Source: Polytrichum commune
Taxonomy: Eukaryota; Streptophyta; Polytrichopsida; Polytrichales; Polytrichaceae
Reading direction: 5' to 3'
Length of the DNA: 60,000 nucleotides
Assembly: GCA_950295325.1 (NCBI GenBank)
Contig: OX485803.1
Location: 35,791,554-35,851,553 of the forward strand
Part shown: positions 25,801 to 36,355 of the stretch, piece after piece
Position numbering within the stretch: the stretch's first letter is position 1
Layout: each line of letters opens with the position of its first letter
Made by a program: the position numbers and the translations under genes
Notes under the pieces: model-generated
Databases searched by the model: none
The model's input: the letters and a program-made list of their open reading frames with translations, nothing else
What the model was told of the DNA's origin: nothing

Positions 25801-27266
25801 GCTTGACGTCATGCACATAGAGAAAAATATAGCAGAATTAGTATTGAATTTTTTGTTCGGAGAGAAGGACACCTTGGAGTTGCAGCGGGACATGGAGCAG
25901 ATGGGAGTTCGCCGGGAGCTGTGGTTGAGACCAAAACCCAACCGACAGACTTTTTTCAAGCCACCAGCCCCGTACGTGTTCACAGACGCAGAGAGGAGGA
26001 TCTTCATTGAAGAGGTGAGTGCCATACGCACACCCACAGGGTACGGGAAAGCATTTAAGAAAACCCAAGTTTATGGGGTTGAAGTCACACGATTTCCATT
26101 GTTTAATACAACAGATCATACCTGCAGTCAGCAGGAATTTGCTGCAACCGTTTCAAAGAACCACTCTGATTCGGTTGGGCAAGAGCTGGAATCGAATATG
26201 TGCAAGGGTCGTTAACAAGGCGGAAATAACATCACTCAGATTATATGTTGCAGAAACATTGTGTTTTTTTAGAGGTGTGTTTCCCCCCGTCGTCCTTTCA
26301 CATAATGGAGCACACGCTCATACACTTGGTGGATGAGCTCGAGATGTGCGGGCTGGTTGGTGGGCGATGGATGTATCCTTGCGAACGGTACCTGGGCACT
26401 CTGAAAGCATTAGTTAAGAACAAGGCGTGTCCAGAGGCATCGATGGCAAAAGGATACGCGGCAGAGGAGGCATTGGGATTCTGCACCGAGTACCTAAACC
26501 TACAGGAATACACCAAACGACACATATGGGAGTCGGAGGAGGAGGAATGTATGAAGGCATCTGTTGTTGAGGGCCGGGGACGTGTTTTGAAGTTGTCTTT
26601 AGCGGAATTGGAGCGAGCGCACACATATGTGGTATTGAATCATGGGCGCACGGCAGACCTGCGGAGGTATATGGACATACATAAAAAAAAAATGCAATTG
26701 TGGTGCAAATTCTAAATGATGGCACATGACTGAGCAACTGTGTACCGGGTGGTTTGCTTCACAGGGAGTACGAGGGGGAGCAATTCGAACACCCATCCAC
26801 AATGCCATTCTCTACATGGTTGCGGTGCAGGTGCACGACTCTGCAAGAATGTGCGGGGAACGATGTGAACGAGCTAAAGGCATTGTCGCGAGGACCCTCG
26901 CAGAGGCCATGTTCTTTCAAGAGCATGTTTTCCTTTGGATCTCACTACAGAGCAGAGCTGGGGGAGGGAATGGAGCACGTGACATTCGATTCGGGAGTTG
27001 CCGAGCTCCAAGCTCAGACAGATGGCGATGACTCCCCCTCCTTCGGAAGAACAGTGGATTTGGCAAGAGTTGGCGTACTAAAGGACATATTGGTGCTGAC
27101 GTATGGAAACCTGAATCTTGTGTTGATGGTTGTGTCGTGGGTGGCACAACACACCGAAGTGTGTCCAAGGCTGCGCCGAGATGCACATGGGTTCTGGCTT
27201 GCAAACATGGGAGCACTCCCGCGTGATACAAGGGCACCATACCTGCTACCATCATTGGCATCGTAG
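22879..27266 (+). pseudogene. CACTA (En/Spm) transposase relic, TNP2-like (Transposase_21, DUF4218, DUF4216)
   Basis: Fragments follow TNP2 order. 22879-23600: acidic N-terminus, then SRLDTTLMLMNVCRT, GCILYRNEYAEMETCPVC and KVLRHFPLIPRLRRMFSTP. After a frameshift near 23595: NYNIPPWLTIKKFFIMLSLL, LLWCIHDFPAYAMM, GGSHRRWLPP. A stop at 23994-23996 interrupts, then the frame resumes to LPYWK at 24203. After an intron the code resumes at 25781 with DMPVRHVLDVMHIEKN. Frameshifts follow near 26065 and at the seven-T run near 26267, leading into GGRWMYPCERYLGTLKALVK and AKGYAAEEALGFC (DUF4218-like, to 26715). 26754-27266 holds LKALSRGPSQRPCSF, ARVGVLKDILVLTYGN and a DUF4216-like end. Three frameshifts and one stop make it inactive. 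Its product would have cut and joined the CACTA element. The 5' end is uncertain. Confidence 0.88.
24204..25780 (+). other. Intron in the TNP2-like relic (1577 bp, phase 0)
   Basis: The conserved CACTA stretch LPYWK-D-(x)-VRH-LDVMHIEKN is split exactly here. The codon AAG at 24201-24203 is followed by GTAACA, and GTGAGTGCAG precedes GAC at 25781. The frames on the two sides join in phase without a shift. The splice sites are inferred from protein homology, not from transcripts. Confidence 0.8.
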
Positions 27267-29570
27267 GTGCAGAATCCACGCTCTTTGTTTTTTTTTTTGC
27301 ACTATGTTTCCATAAGATGTGCCCACCCTTCATGCCCAATGTCAAACATGGAACCGCACTGCTGTAGGTATTCTTTGTGACCGAAAGAACCATGCCGGGA
27401 TGGTGCGTCGTGCTGAAAAAGGACTCTCGGGGCAGAAGAATAAACTCTATGGAGACAGAGAACGCGCTTGGGTAGGAGGAGTCAAGTGGCGACCGATCGG
27501 AAGATGTGTTTCTGGGGTCTCTGTAATTGCCGCCAAAAATGCGGGAAGTTCATATATGTTGGTGTGAATGGTGTTCTGGTTGGGCCGGATGCAGCGGACG
27601 AAGGTGTCCTTGGCACACGTGGACGGGTTGGAAAGCAAGGGCCGACCTACAAAGAGGAAGGAAACCACCACAACATCTAGCGCATGCAAAACAGAAAGTG
27701 GAAGATGTGGGCATGCCCTGATAGTGCGAATGGGCCATGGATGGGGAGGTGGAAGAGGAAAAAAGACAGGCAAAACACACACACTCCATGACGAAAGATT
27801 GTGATGCGAACATATAGCATTGGGGGGGGGGAGTTTGATGGTTGGACATGGATGTTGCACTATCTTATTCCATACAATAAGATATATCAGCACCAGCATA
27901 TGTGTGACAATTTATATGTTTTTGTGCATACATGATGTGTATTGAGGGAAAAAACATGCAGTCAGTCTTTTTGCCGTGGACACTGCATATTGCTAATAGA
28001 ATGTTTGCTCATAGAGTGGATGTTCAGAATAGAAGCGAATGAATGGCGTGGAAGGACTCAATGCTCCCAGAAATGCATGGTGTGGTACAAGGGGACGTGG
28101 AAGAGGAGGGTCCGCCAACAATCTGTTGGCAAGGGAGGATGAATATATGTTTCAACCCCCACAGAGAAAATGGGCACACATGTTGGAATGGCAGCTGCGG
28201 TGGTGAGTGTTGTGCTGAAGACACACATATTCACCATGATAGTGAGTGTGGTGTTTGTGTGCAGTATGTATTGTCATCTGGTAGCCGTGGCGGTCATGGC
28301 GGAGCGACAAAGACAAAGGGCTGCTGCTTTCATGGTTATCGGACAATGTTCGCCTATTGCGCCCTGCAAACTGTGGCGACCACAATCCATGTTCATCCCC
28401 GCAAAGGAGCCCAAGATGCATGTCCAAAGGCTCCACACATCTTGCAATATGCTTTCATAGACAGCAGAGACAAGTATGCCCCCCCTGGATTGTATTTACC
28501 TCATTGCTTGTGCATGCAGGCATGTTAAATAGCAGATGTCGTTCCATGGAAGGTCCTAGGCTACAGTTCTAGACAACATTGAACTCCTGCACCGGGCAGT
28601 CGGTGTGGGATTTGCACGAGGAATACGTTTGGAATAGGACTGAAACCCCCCCTCAAAATGTGCAAGTAATCTTGCCCGACAAGATTGGAATGTGAGGATG
28701 GTGTGTTGGGGTGGGCTAGTGGGGCATCCATATTGGTGCAGTCAATCAATGGAGGCAGAGGACAATGGGCAGCGTGAGGGAGAGGCAGGCACGAAGAGGA
28801 CAAAGATGGGGAAGGAAATGTGAAGCATCGGAGCATGAATGTTATAGGGTAGCCCACAGACAATAGGGGGAAAAAAAGGCAATGTGCTAGCACGAACGAA
28901 ATGCAAGAAGCTTGCAATTGGAACGACAAAACAATGGAAAATGTCCTAACTATACAGTTTACATACAAGTGCGATGCACAAAATATTGCGTTATGCCACT
29001 TGTATTGTCGTGTTGTCCAAATTGCAGGAGGCTTTGAAATGCACAATGCACCCGCTGCACGCTCCAACAAGCATGCAGATTAATCTGCAGACGCAAAAAA
29101 CACAATGCCCCAAATGAACCATGTAGCAAATACAAATACAAATACAAATATGTAGCTGCTACAAATATATAGGAAACCGATATATTGAATTGTATATATG
29201 GCAATGATAAAACGTATGCGATGACGGCGGCATACGCGAAGCATACGAGAACAGTAATTTACAGCTGTGCTGTAAATCAAAGAATGCAATGTACAATACG
29301 GCGGGGAATAAACATAAGTGCATGCATTGATATCGGCGGCAATTCTGGAGTCAGAACTCCACGTCTCTTCATTTATCGGACCTCCATGTTAAAGGCACCA
29401 TCTCGATCGCCGAGCCATTTTTGGGAGTCCACGTCGATTGACCGCACGCCAATAAAATATAAGCAGAAGCGGGCGGGACAGGACATTGACATCGACGGAG
29501 GAATAAAAAATATTTTCTTGCCTATGGCTCATTTCGTCTACTTTTGACAAAAAACCCACACATTTCGCCC
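27267..29570. other. GC-richer tail of the CACTA relic, no gene assigned
   Basis: Composition stays richer in GC than the flanks until about 29570 and then drops abruptly, so this is probably the 3' flank of the CACTA element. Many overlapping frames on both strands (the longest is 169 codons) reflect low stop density, not conserved proteins. A short (CAAATA)n-like run lies at about 29127-29152. No terminal CACTA repeat was found to close the element. Confidence 0.4.
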
Positions 29571-31185
29571 TCCCTGTCAAAGGACGTATGTCGCTAGGAC
29601 CCTGCTTCCTACTAGTGCTAGCAACCTCATCGTGCCCATCCTCATCCCTTGCGCCTTTGACTATGCCTATCTTTATACCTAGCCATAATTGGAGGTCATA
29701 TTTTATCTATGTTCTTTGTACCCACGAGTCAAGAATACATGTCATTTTGAATTAAGACTATAAGTCTTTTACTTGGTTATTTTCCCAATCATAATTGGTT
29801 CATTGCATGAAGTTGAACCTTTGCACCTAGTCTCATCATGTGACACTCTCTTTAGTTTATCCATTCACCAAGGTCCACACTTCCTCAAAAGTTTGATCGG
29901 TGCGTCATGAACATAACTTAATTTGACCTACTTATAAAAAAACAATGAGATCCACAAAAAGAAAATGATGGAGATGGAGGTTATTTATGTTGCATATACA
30001 TTGTGTTGTTTGTGAAAGTTATACATTTTGACTGAATACCCACCTTCTCATAGTGAGTACAATCAAGGATGCCATGGTATGCTTTTACTTCTTGTCCCTC
30101 AGTCAGTTTGGTTTCCAATGTGCATAGATTGACACACACATACATATTTTACCTATTATTTATGAAACATTTTTCTTTCTTAATATCAACCTAAAATCTA
30201 GTTTTGTAGTATGACATCACATTTGCACCCCATTTTGCTTAAGCATTCAACTGGAAAAGGTGTTTTTCTTCATAACTAAATTTAGAATCATGTATTACAA
30301 ATGTAACATACTATTTTTGCTTATCTTGTTAGGCACTTTAGTGCTAGGATAATAATATTTTTTAAAATTCAAAACATAAAGCGTTTTTTTTTTTTTTTTT
30401 TTTTTTTTTTTCAATACTCCTTTGTTAGATTTGAGGCGAATTGAGAAAAGAAATTCTTTAAATCTTCAAAATATTATAAGAATATTTGAAATCTTATTGA
30501 AATTGATATGCAACCACAACATAATCGCCACATAAGTAAGAACATTGTCCACTTCAAGAACAAAAACAAAAACAAAAACAAATTCTATAACAGACCCGAG
30601 TCTAGAGAGAGAGAGAGAGATTAGCCCCCAAAAGCATGAATACCATATAAGATTATCATTTTACATTGGTTGTTGGTTCTTTAGGTTGAGCCATGGAAAT
30701 AGATTCTGGCAAATTCGAAAATCTTTGAATTCCCAAAACTTTCCGTGTACCGTTTGAACACTAATTCCGTCAATTTTTTTTCTTCTGAGTCTAAAGTGCC
30801 ACAAGGAACATAATTATGGAAGAAACCTCTAGTAAAGTTGATGTGGCCAAAAAAAAAGAAAAAGTTACAATTGGACATGCAAAAATCTTGGACTTCCTTG
30901 CCGTGGGTGGTGGTACGCAAAATAAGAAACCCGCATGTAGCGGGTCAGATGACGGTGCCAGTGGATTTGGAAACCGGAGGCAAGAGGAAAACGTTGTGTA
31001 GCGGGTCAAATGCAGCCTCCTAGTGGGGATACGGGCCAGAGGCAACGGTATCCGAAGACCTAAGTCGGGAAGTCGAGGGTTACAATGTGGGAAGCTCAAG
31101 CCGAGGGAGCTCTTTTGCATCATCTTCATCGCCATCGCAGCAGCAGCCGGGCGCAGTAGCTTCGCTTCGCTTCTCGCCTGTCACC
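29571..31185. promoter_or_regulatory. Gene-free DNA and upstream region of RPL34
   Basis: 29571-30800 has no supportable gene. It holds a run of 28 T (30384-30411), an (ACAAAA)n-like stretch near 30558-30582 and a GA run near 30604-30620. From about 30900 the composition becomes GC-richer toward the RPL34 start. GTAGCGGGTCA occurs twice (near 30937 and 31000), and a GGGCC core, as in plant site II elements, lies near 31034. The transcription start cannot be fixed. Confidence 0.35.
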
Positions 31186-32181
31186 ATGGTGCAGCGACTC
31201 ACCTACCGCAGGCGCCACTGCTACGCCACCAAGTCTAACCAGACCCGAGTCGTCAAGACTCCAGGTATCATCAACACCCGAAAACCTAGTTCGGTTTTCG
31301 CTCATTAGGGTTTGGCGTAGAGGAAGAGCATTTCCGTTGTCCTTCTGTTTTGGTTCTTCGTTGTCGCGATGGTAGTTGATTGATTGCTGTGTTTCTCGTT
31401 TGCAGGTGGTAAGCTTGTGTTCCAGACCGCGAAGAAGCGGGCGAATGGTCCCAAGTGCCCTATCACCGGGAAGCGGATTGCTGGGGTGAGTGCCAGTTTA
31501 TCCGTCCTCTCTTGTGTGCCTTGCCTTACTATTTGATCATCGTCTGTGTGGTTCTTACTACATTTCACGAGTGGCTGCATTGAGCTGGATACAAGCTTTT
31601 GGACCGTGTGTGCAAATTATTAGGGTTGACCCCACACCGTGAATTATTAGGGACTGAATATTAGGGTTAGGGTTGACCCCACACCGTGAATTGATGTTCA
31701 TATCTTCTGCTCTTAGTGAGAGTGTTTCTGAATTGAAGGAGGTTCTTGTGACAGATTCCACACCTGAGGCCCACCGAGTACAGGACCTCCCGCCTTCACA
31801 GGCACAGGAAGACAGTCAACCGCGCCTACGGAGGCAACATGGCCGGGTCTGCTGTGCGTGAGCGGTATGTTTTAACTGCTCCCCAATGTGAACAATGGCA
31901 TGTGCCAGCTTTCTTTTCATTCTGGTTTCAGGAAGTGCATATTCTTGACGTTAGTAATCCCTTATTGAATGCAGAACAGCGATGGAACTTATTTCTAGGG
32001 GCCAATATGTTTCTGCTAGGTTCTTTGTTGGCAGTAGAATTCGAGAATAATTCAGTTGTCCCTACCCATTTTTTTGTGCAGGATCATCAGGGCCTTCCTT
32101 GTTGAGGAACAAAAGATTGTGAAGAAGGTGCTGAAGATCCAAAAGTCCAAGGAGAAATTGGCCGCCAAGACTCAGTCATAG
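31186..32181 (+). CDS. RPL34: 60S ribosomal protein L34 (eL34), four exons
   Basis: This is a component of the large cytosolic ribosomal subunit. The exons are 31186-31264, 31406-31485, 31755-31864 and 32082-32181, with GT-AG introns of 141, 269 and 217 bp. They join to 122 residues plus TAG. The protein begins [20 protein letters not shown], continues [13 protein letters not shown] and [20 protein letters not shown], and ends [18 protein letters not shown] then LAAKTQS. That matches eL34 in length (about 117-122) and order. The paired CPIT Cys and basic patches fit rRNA binding. The start is the only in-frame ATG and has a good context (TCACCATGG). No frameshifts were seen. Reading frames called within the introns are artefacts. 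Confidence 0.97.
31305..31313 (+). promoter_or_regulatory. Telo-box-like motif in RPL34 intron 1
   Basis: TTAGGGTTT, the complement of AAACCCTAA, lies 40 bases inside intron 1. Telo-boxes are common near the start of plant ribosomal protein genes and act with site II elements. The role here is inferred from motif and position only. Confidence 0.4.
31619..31692 (+). repeat. Short tandem duplication in RPL34 intron 2
   Basis: A ~27-base unit, TTAGGGTTGACCCCACACCG followed by TGAATT, occurs at about 31619 and again at 31666. Between them lies ATTAGGGTTAGGG, two telomere-like hexamers. It sits in the intron and does not affect the coding sequence. Confidence 0.75.
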
Positions 32182-35100
32182 ACATCCTGTAGCTTTGTAC
32201 TGCTTGTCATCGGTGGCTGGGTTGAGTTGGCTACAAGCTTTTGGACCTTATGTGCACTGCCTTGATTATTTGCAATGTTCATATGAGGATTACCATTCTT
32301 TTCAATGCACTTATGGGTTGATGTTTTTCCAAAGGCATGATTTGAAGGCTACTACTAAGATCTCCTATAATGTATGCAAGAAAAATACAGAATGTGGTTG
32401 TTGGGATGTGGTAGCAGATGTCCATCTTGGACTAGACTCATTTGCTCATGTTTGAGTTTAGCTGACAATGCAATATGGTTTGCCTTCTTTGTTAAATGGT
32501 ATGCTGGTCAGGTCTGCTCTCAATGTCCTGTTCCTCTGGGTAATATTTCTACATTAGTTTATGTTTTGATAGAACTGATGGATTTAAATAGATGAACCTT
32601 GGGCATTAGTTTGTCCTCTGTGGAATCATGAATGTGGATTGCAGCATGACTAGGCTCAGGATGAAGATTTGCAAAGGGATATTACCAAGTGCAAGTCAAA
32701 AGAGGCCAAACAATTTGTAGTATGAGGAAGCGAAGAAGGTCAAGAAACCCAAAAGAATGATGATAACAATGCGGCAACATCAACCAAACGAGTGAAGGTT
32801 GGCAGGGATGCCAACCAATAAAAGAAGGGGTCATATGTAATTAACTTTTTGGTTAGATTAGGTCCAATTTTGAAATTTTGATGATTTCGAGCTCAATTCA
32901 TTAATAAAGTTATTGAAATATTGAAGAAATGAGGACATTAGTGACTATTGAATGGAGATCTACTTAGTAACTGATAAAGTGAATGTTTTGATTATTAGCT
33001 GGGATTGGAAGAGGTCAGTAAGCTGTAAAAGACATGTGGGAAATTAGGAACAATTGTTGAATTGGTCTATGGACAAATGCACCTCTTGGGGTGGAGGATT
33101 CTTCTGCGGTCACCTCTATGGGATTCAGTAGGCGATAGTCAAGGGCAGTTGTAGAAGGCTCCGGGGGCTTGTTTGATTATGGGCAATGAACTTTAACTCT
33201 TGAGAAGAGAGAGGTTTGGTGGTAAATCTATCTAAGTGATCGTGTTATAATGTGATGTCAGTATTTGGGTAGGAAACCATATTTTGTGTGTGATGATTTC
33301 CGTTATTAGTATACATGTAATTTGATTGTGATCAATGGACTTGTGAAATTGTGAATGTCATTCTCTGAATTTTCTGTGAGCATCGTTGTGTGTGGAAGCA
33401 GGGAATCTGAGTGCAATTTATCTTCGGGTGTGAAACCTAGTGCTGTTGAGATCTAAGTATTACGAGTTTGCTTTATTTGAATGTGAGACTATTGGATGTC
33501 ATAATTTCAAATTGAGTATTGGGTGAGAATGAATAAAGGATTGCAGTTCAGTTCTCTAGTCTCGTTGGCTTCCAATCAAGAATGAGGGAGTTGGGGTCTC
33601 TTTCGTCAAATTGAAGGTCACCATCTGGGAAATGCCTTTCAAGCAATTTCTCTTGAAAAGATTGGTCATGCCATTAACTATGGAAATTTATTATCGGGGT
33701 GAACCAATAGTTCGTTACAGATGAACCGGTTGAAGTTCAAGATTGTGGGGAAATTATTGATCATTTTAGAGGAATTTATAGAATATATGCCAATTTAATA
33801 AGGAAAATTTGTAGGATGTGAACATGTCATTGGTTGGACTCATAAACACGAGGATCTCAACCGATTTTGCCCAAAAGTCTCTCTAATCACTGGTGGGAAT
33901 GGCAAATGTCGATGTGCAAGTGTACACGTCATGGTCTTACATGATTTACTTGAACAAGAGTTGAGATATTTTCAGTGCAGTTGTCTAAAGCAATATAGCG
34001 GTATGAAGTCTTCGCCACCTGAATATTAATTCTTTTCTACACAATGGTTTGAGCAAGGCCATTGTCCTAATTAATTTCATAAAGAATTTCAAGGAATCCT
34101 TGAGAGTTGAGTGAAATGCTTCCTCGAGTTAAATTATACACCTGCTGGTGAAATAAATTATTTTAAGTGAAATTCTGAAATTCCAGTCCTAGTAAGTTTG
34201 GTAAGGGGTCATTGTCTAAGAGAATTTTTAATCACCATGGAGAAATCATAAGTTACAGCCGGCCATATTCAAACAGAGTTGTGAGCGAAACACTATCAAG
34301 TGGTCATGGTTTTCTGAAGAGGAGTGGCAATTCACAAGATGATGGAGTGTTGCAAAGTGGGTTTGTCCCATACGTAGGGCGAATTTCACTACAACATCAT
34401 ATGTCAAAGAATACTATGGTTGTTATTAAAATGTTTATAATAAAACATTCAACTACATTCTTCTTTGAATACATAAGCACTTACATGCAATGTTTATGCC
34501 CTACGCCAACCTGCTACCACGAATTATTCGCCAATTAACTTGTAGTATTGATAGGTAAATGGCATATGCCCAAAAAACACAAAGCTTATTTTTGTGGCGG
34601 TCCTTGATTGGTGTGGATTTTTCCTTTCTCAATGAATCACGTAAATTCGCTTGAACCAATTGGTATGCCTGTAATATGTCATTATGCTTTTTAATCCTTC
34701 ATAGTCATATTTCTCACCATGTGGTTTTCAAAGCTTCAACCAAATTATCTTTGAACTTGGCACAATAGTCACCTCGTCATACGTGTTTATATCAATTTTC
34801 ATGATGAAACATGTAATTCACAAACTATGGTGAGACTTTTTCTCATACAAACATTATGCCCTCTAACTCTACATAAAATCCTAATTACATTACACCCCAT
34901 ATCTTTTGCCTTTGCCATAAGATTTTGACATAATAATGATAAGGTAGATAAAGAATAGAAATAAAATTTCAATCAAAGTTTCGTGACCAAAGACACAAAT
35001 GTTGCCAAAAACCAAGCCATTAAAATTGAGACATTTAGCTACTATAGTTTATGAACCCCACCACTTCAACACTCGACATACCCTTCTTCACAAAAAACAA

Positions 35101-35336
35101 TGCACTCAAAATTTGCATCCAATCAATGTATCTCAATAAAATTAGTTGTGAGTACAAACTCACAATTGAATCCAATTCTATTGATACACTCACGCACAAG
35201 TCATGCACTAAAGATGACCTCCCAATACCTCCACCATAAGTATCCTCCCTTAGTCCCTCAAGTAGGCCATTGGCAAGTGACCCAAATTTCTTTGCAAGGG
35301 AATAGATCTTGATGAAAACAAACACCATGTGATATA
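32182..35336. other. RPL34 3' flank and gene-free DNA
   Basis: No second gene is supportable. The RPL34 3' untranslated region must begin at 32182. A short coding-like stretch at about 32649-32824 has stops and no known motif. A dispersed repeat copy lies at 33719-33881 and is listed separately. Confidence 0.45.
33719..33881 (+). repeat. Dispersed repeat copy, related to 56912-57043 plus 58061-58095
   Basis: GATGAACCGGTTGAAG, GAGGAATTTATAGAA, CCAATTTAATAA and GGTTGGACT recur in the same order at 56912-57043. The sequence after GGTTGGACT here (AGGATCTCAACCGATT, then GCCCAAAA) matches what lies after 58061. In other words, the two halves that are contiguous here are separated by about 1 kb of inserted elements at 57 kb. 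Confidence 0.7.
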
Positions 35337-35427
35337 CATAATTTTCCCTTTATAAGTGTTAACAATTATAATTTAGGGCAGATATAAAACCCCCAATTAG
35401 AAATGTCAACACTTATAGAGGGCAAAC
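35337..35427 (-). mobile_element. 91-bp TA-flanked Emigrant-like MITE
   Basis: It is flanked by TA on both sides (35335-35336 and 35428-35429). Read on the minus strand it matches the element at 48124-48214 from end to end with the same length. Shared blocks are CCCTCTATAAGTGTT, ACATTTCTA, TTGGGGG, and GTTAACACTTATAAAG near the far end. The ends are inverted copies of CCCTYTATAAGTGTTRAC. There is no coding capacity. Confidence 0.75.
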
Positions 35428-36355
35428 TACACTAGTTAAACAAACTCAATTAAGGGAGTACTCCCAATATTACTAACTACATGCTAACAAAATAATTATG
35501 TTATAACAATCTTTGCAAGAGCAATATAATCACAAATCTACAAACCACTTTATACATCATGTTTTACACAATGCCAATGGAGAAACTTTAAAAAAAAAAA
35601 CCAACATATCTAATCAAATACATACTTACAATATGCTACAAGCTCCACCAAGGAGAAAATATACTTTAAACAACAAACAAATGCAAGTGTATAGGAGTGG
35701 CAAATTTGAATGTCACAATTCAATTTATGTATGACTTAAAATTGTTCTAGAATTTGATTTTCAAAATGAAGCCTCTCAAGTTTTTGTGATTTAATCATTT
35801 TGTCCTCAAACAAGCTCTCACTTCCTTGTTACATAACAAGAGAGGACAAGAAAAGAAAAAGTAACATCTGACTCTCCGACTTGAGTTTGAACCTGTTGGC
35901 CATAGTTACATAAGAAACTCTTATCAAGAAGGCAAAGATGACAAGATCATACCCAAGGGCTCCATCGCATTCCCCCACCCTAAGCAAAACTCTCCCCCTA
36001 ACATCACCATGGTACAGAATTTTCTCCCTCCCCCTTTTAAATGGCTCCACATATGGCCCTCCATAGGATGAAGGGAGTAAAGCTCAGGTCCATAACATTC
36101 GTTAACAAATACCTCACAAAATCCTAGGAGTTTCATCACATCATCTTGCAAAATTTTTCACTTCACGCTACAATATGAATGTGATGATGTAGGAAAACTT
36201 CTACTCAGTTGAGTAATATTATGTCCAATATGTCTATTTAGTTCCTTACATAACGACATAGTAAACTATAGTAAATATAATCCCATCTACATGAAACCTC
36301 CTTTGTTCCAATTGCTAGAACCTTGAGCTCAAACCTAATTTCTCTGAACATGTCT
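35428..36355. other. 3' flank of the ankyrin-PGG gene
   Basis: No independent gene was seen. Short minus strand frames at 35829-36151 lie just downstream of the ankyrin-PGG stop and are probably 3' untranslated sequence. Confidence 0.4.

Noticed and set aside
28043-28528. 161-codon Cys/His/Gly-rich frame in the CACTA tail
   Set aside because: Overlaps other open frames on both strands in a stop-poor GC-richer region, and its Cys and His spacing fits no zinc-binding family.
32649-32824. Coding-like stretch downstream of RPL34
   Set aside because: Short, with an internal stop and no known motif; probably part of the 3' flank or a repeat fragment.
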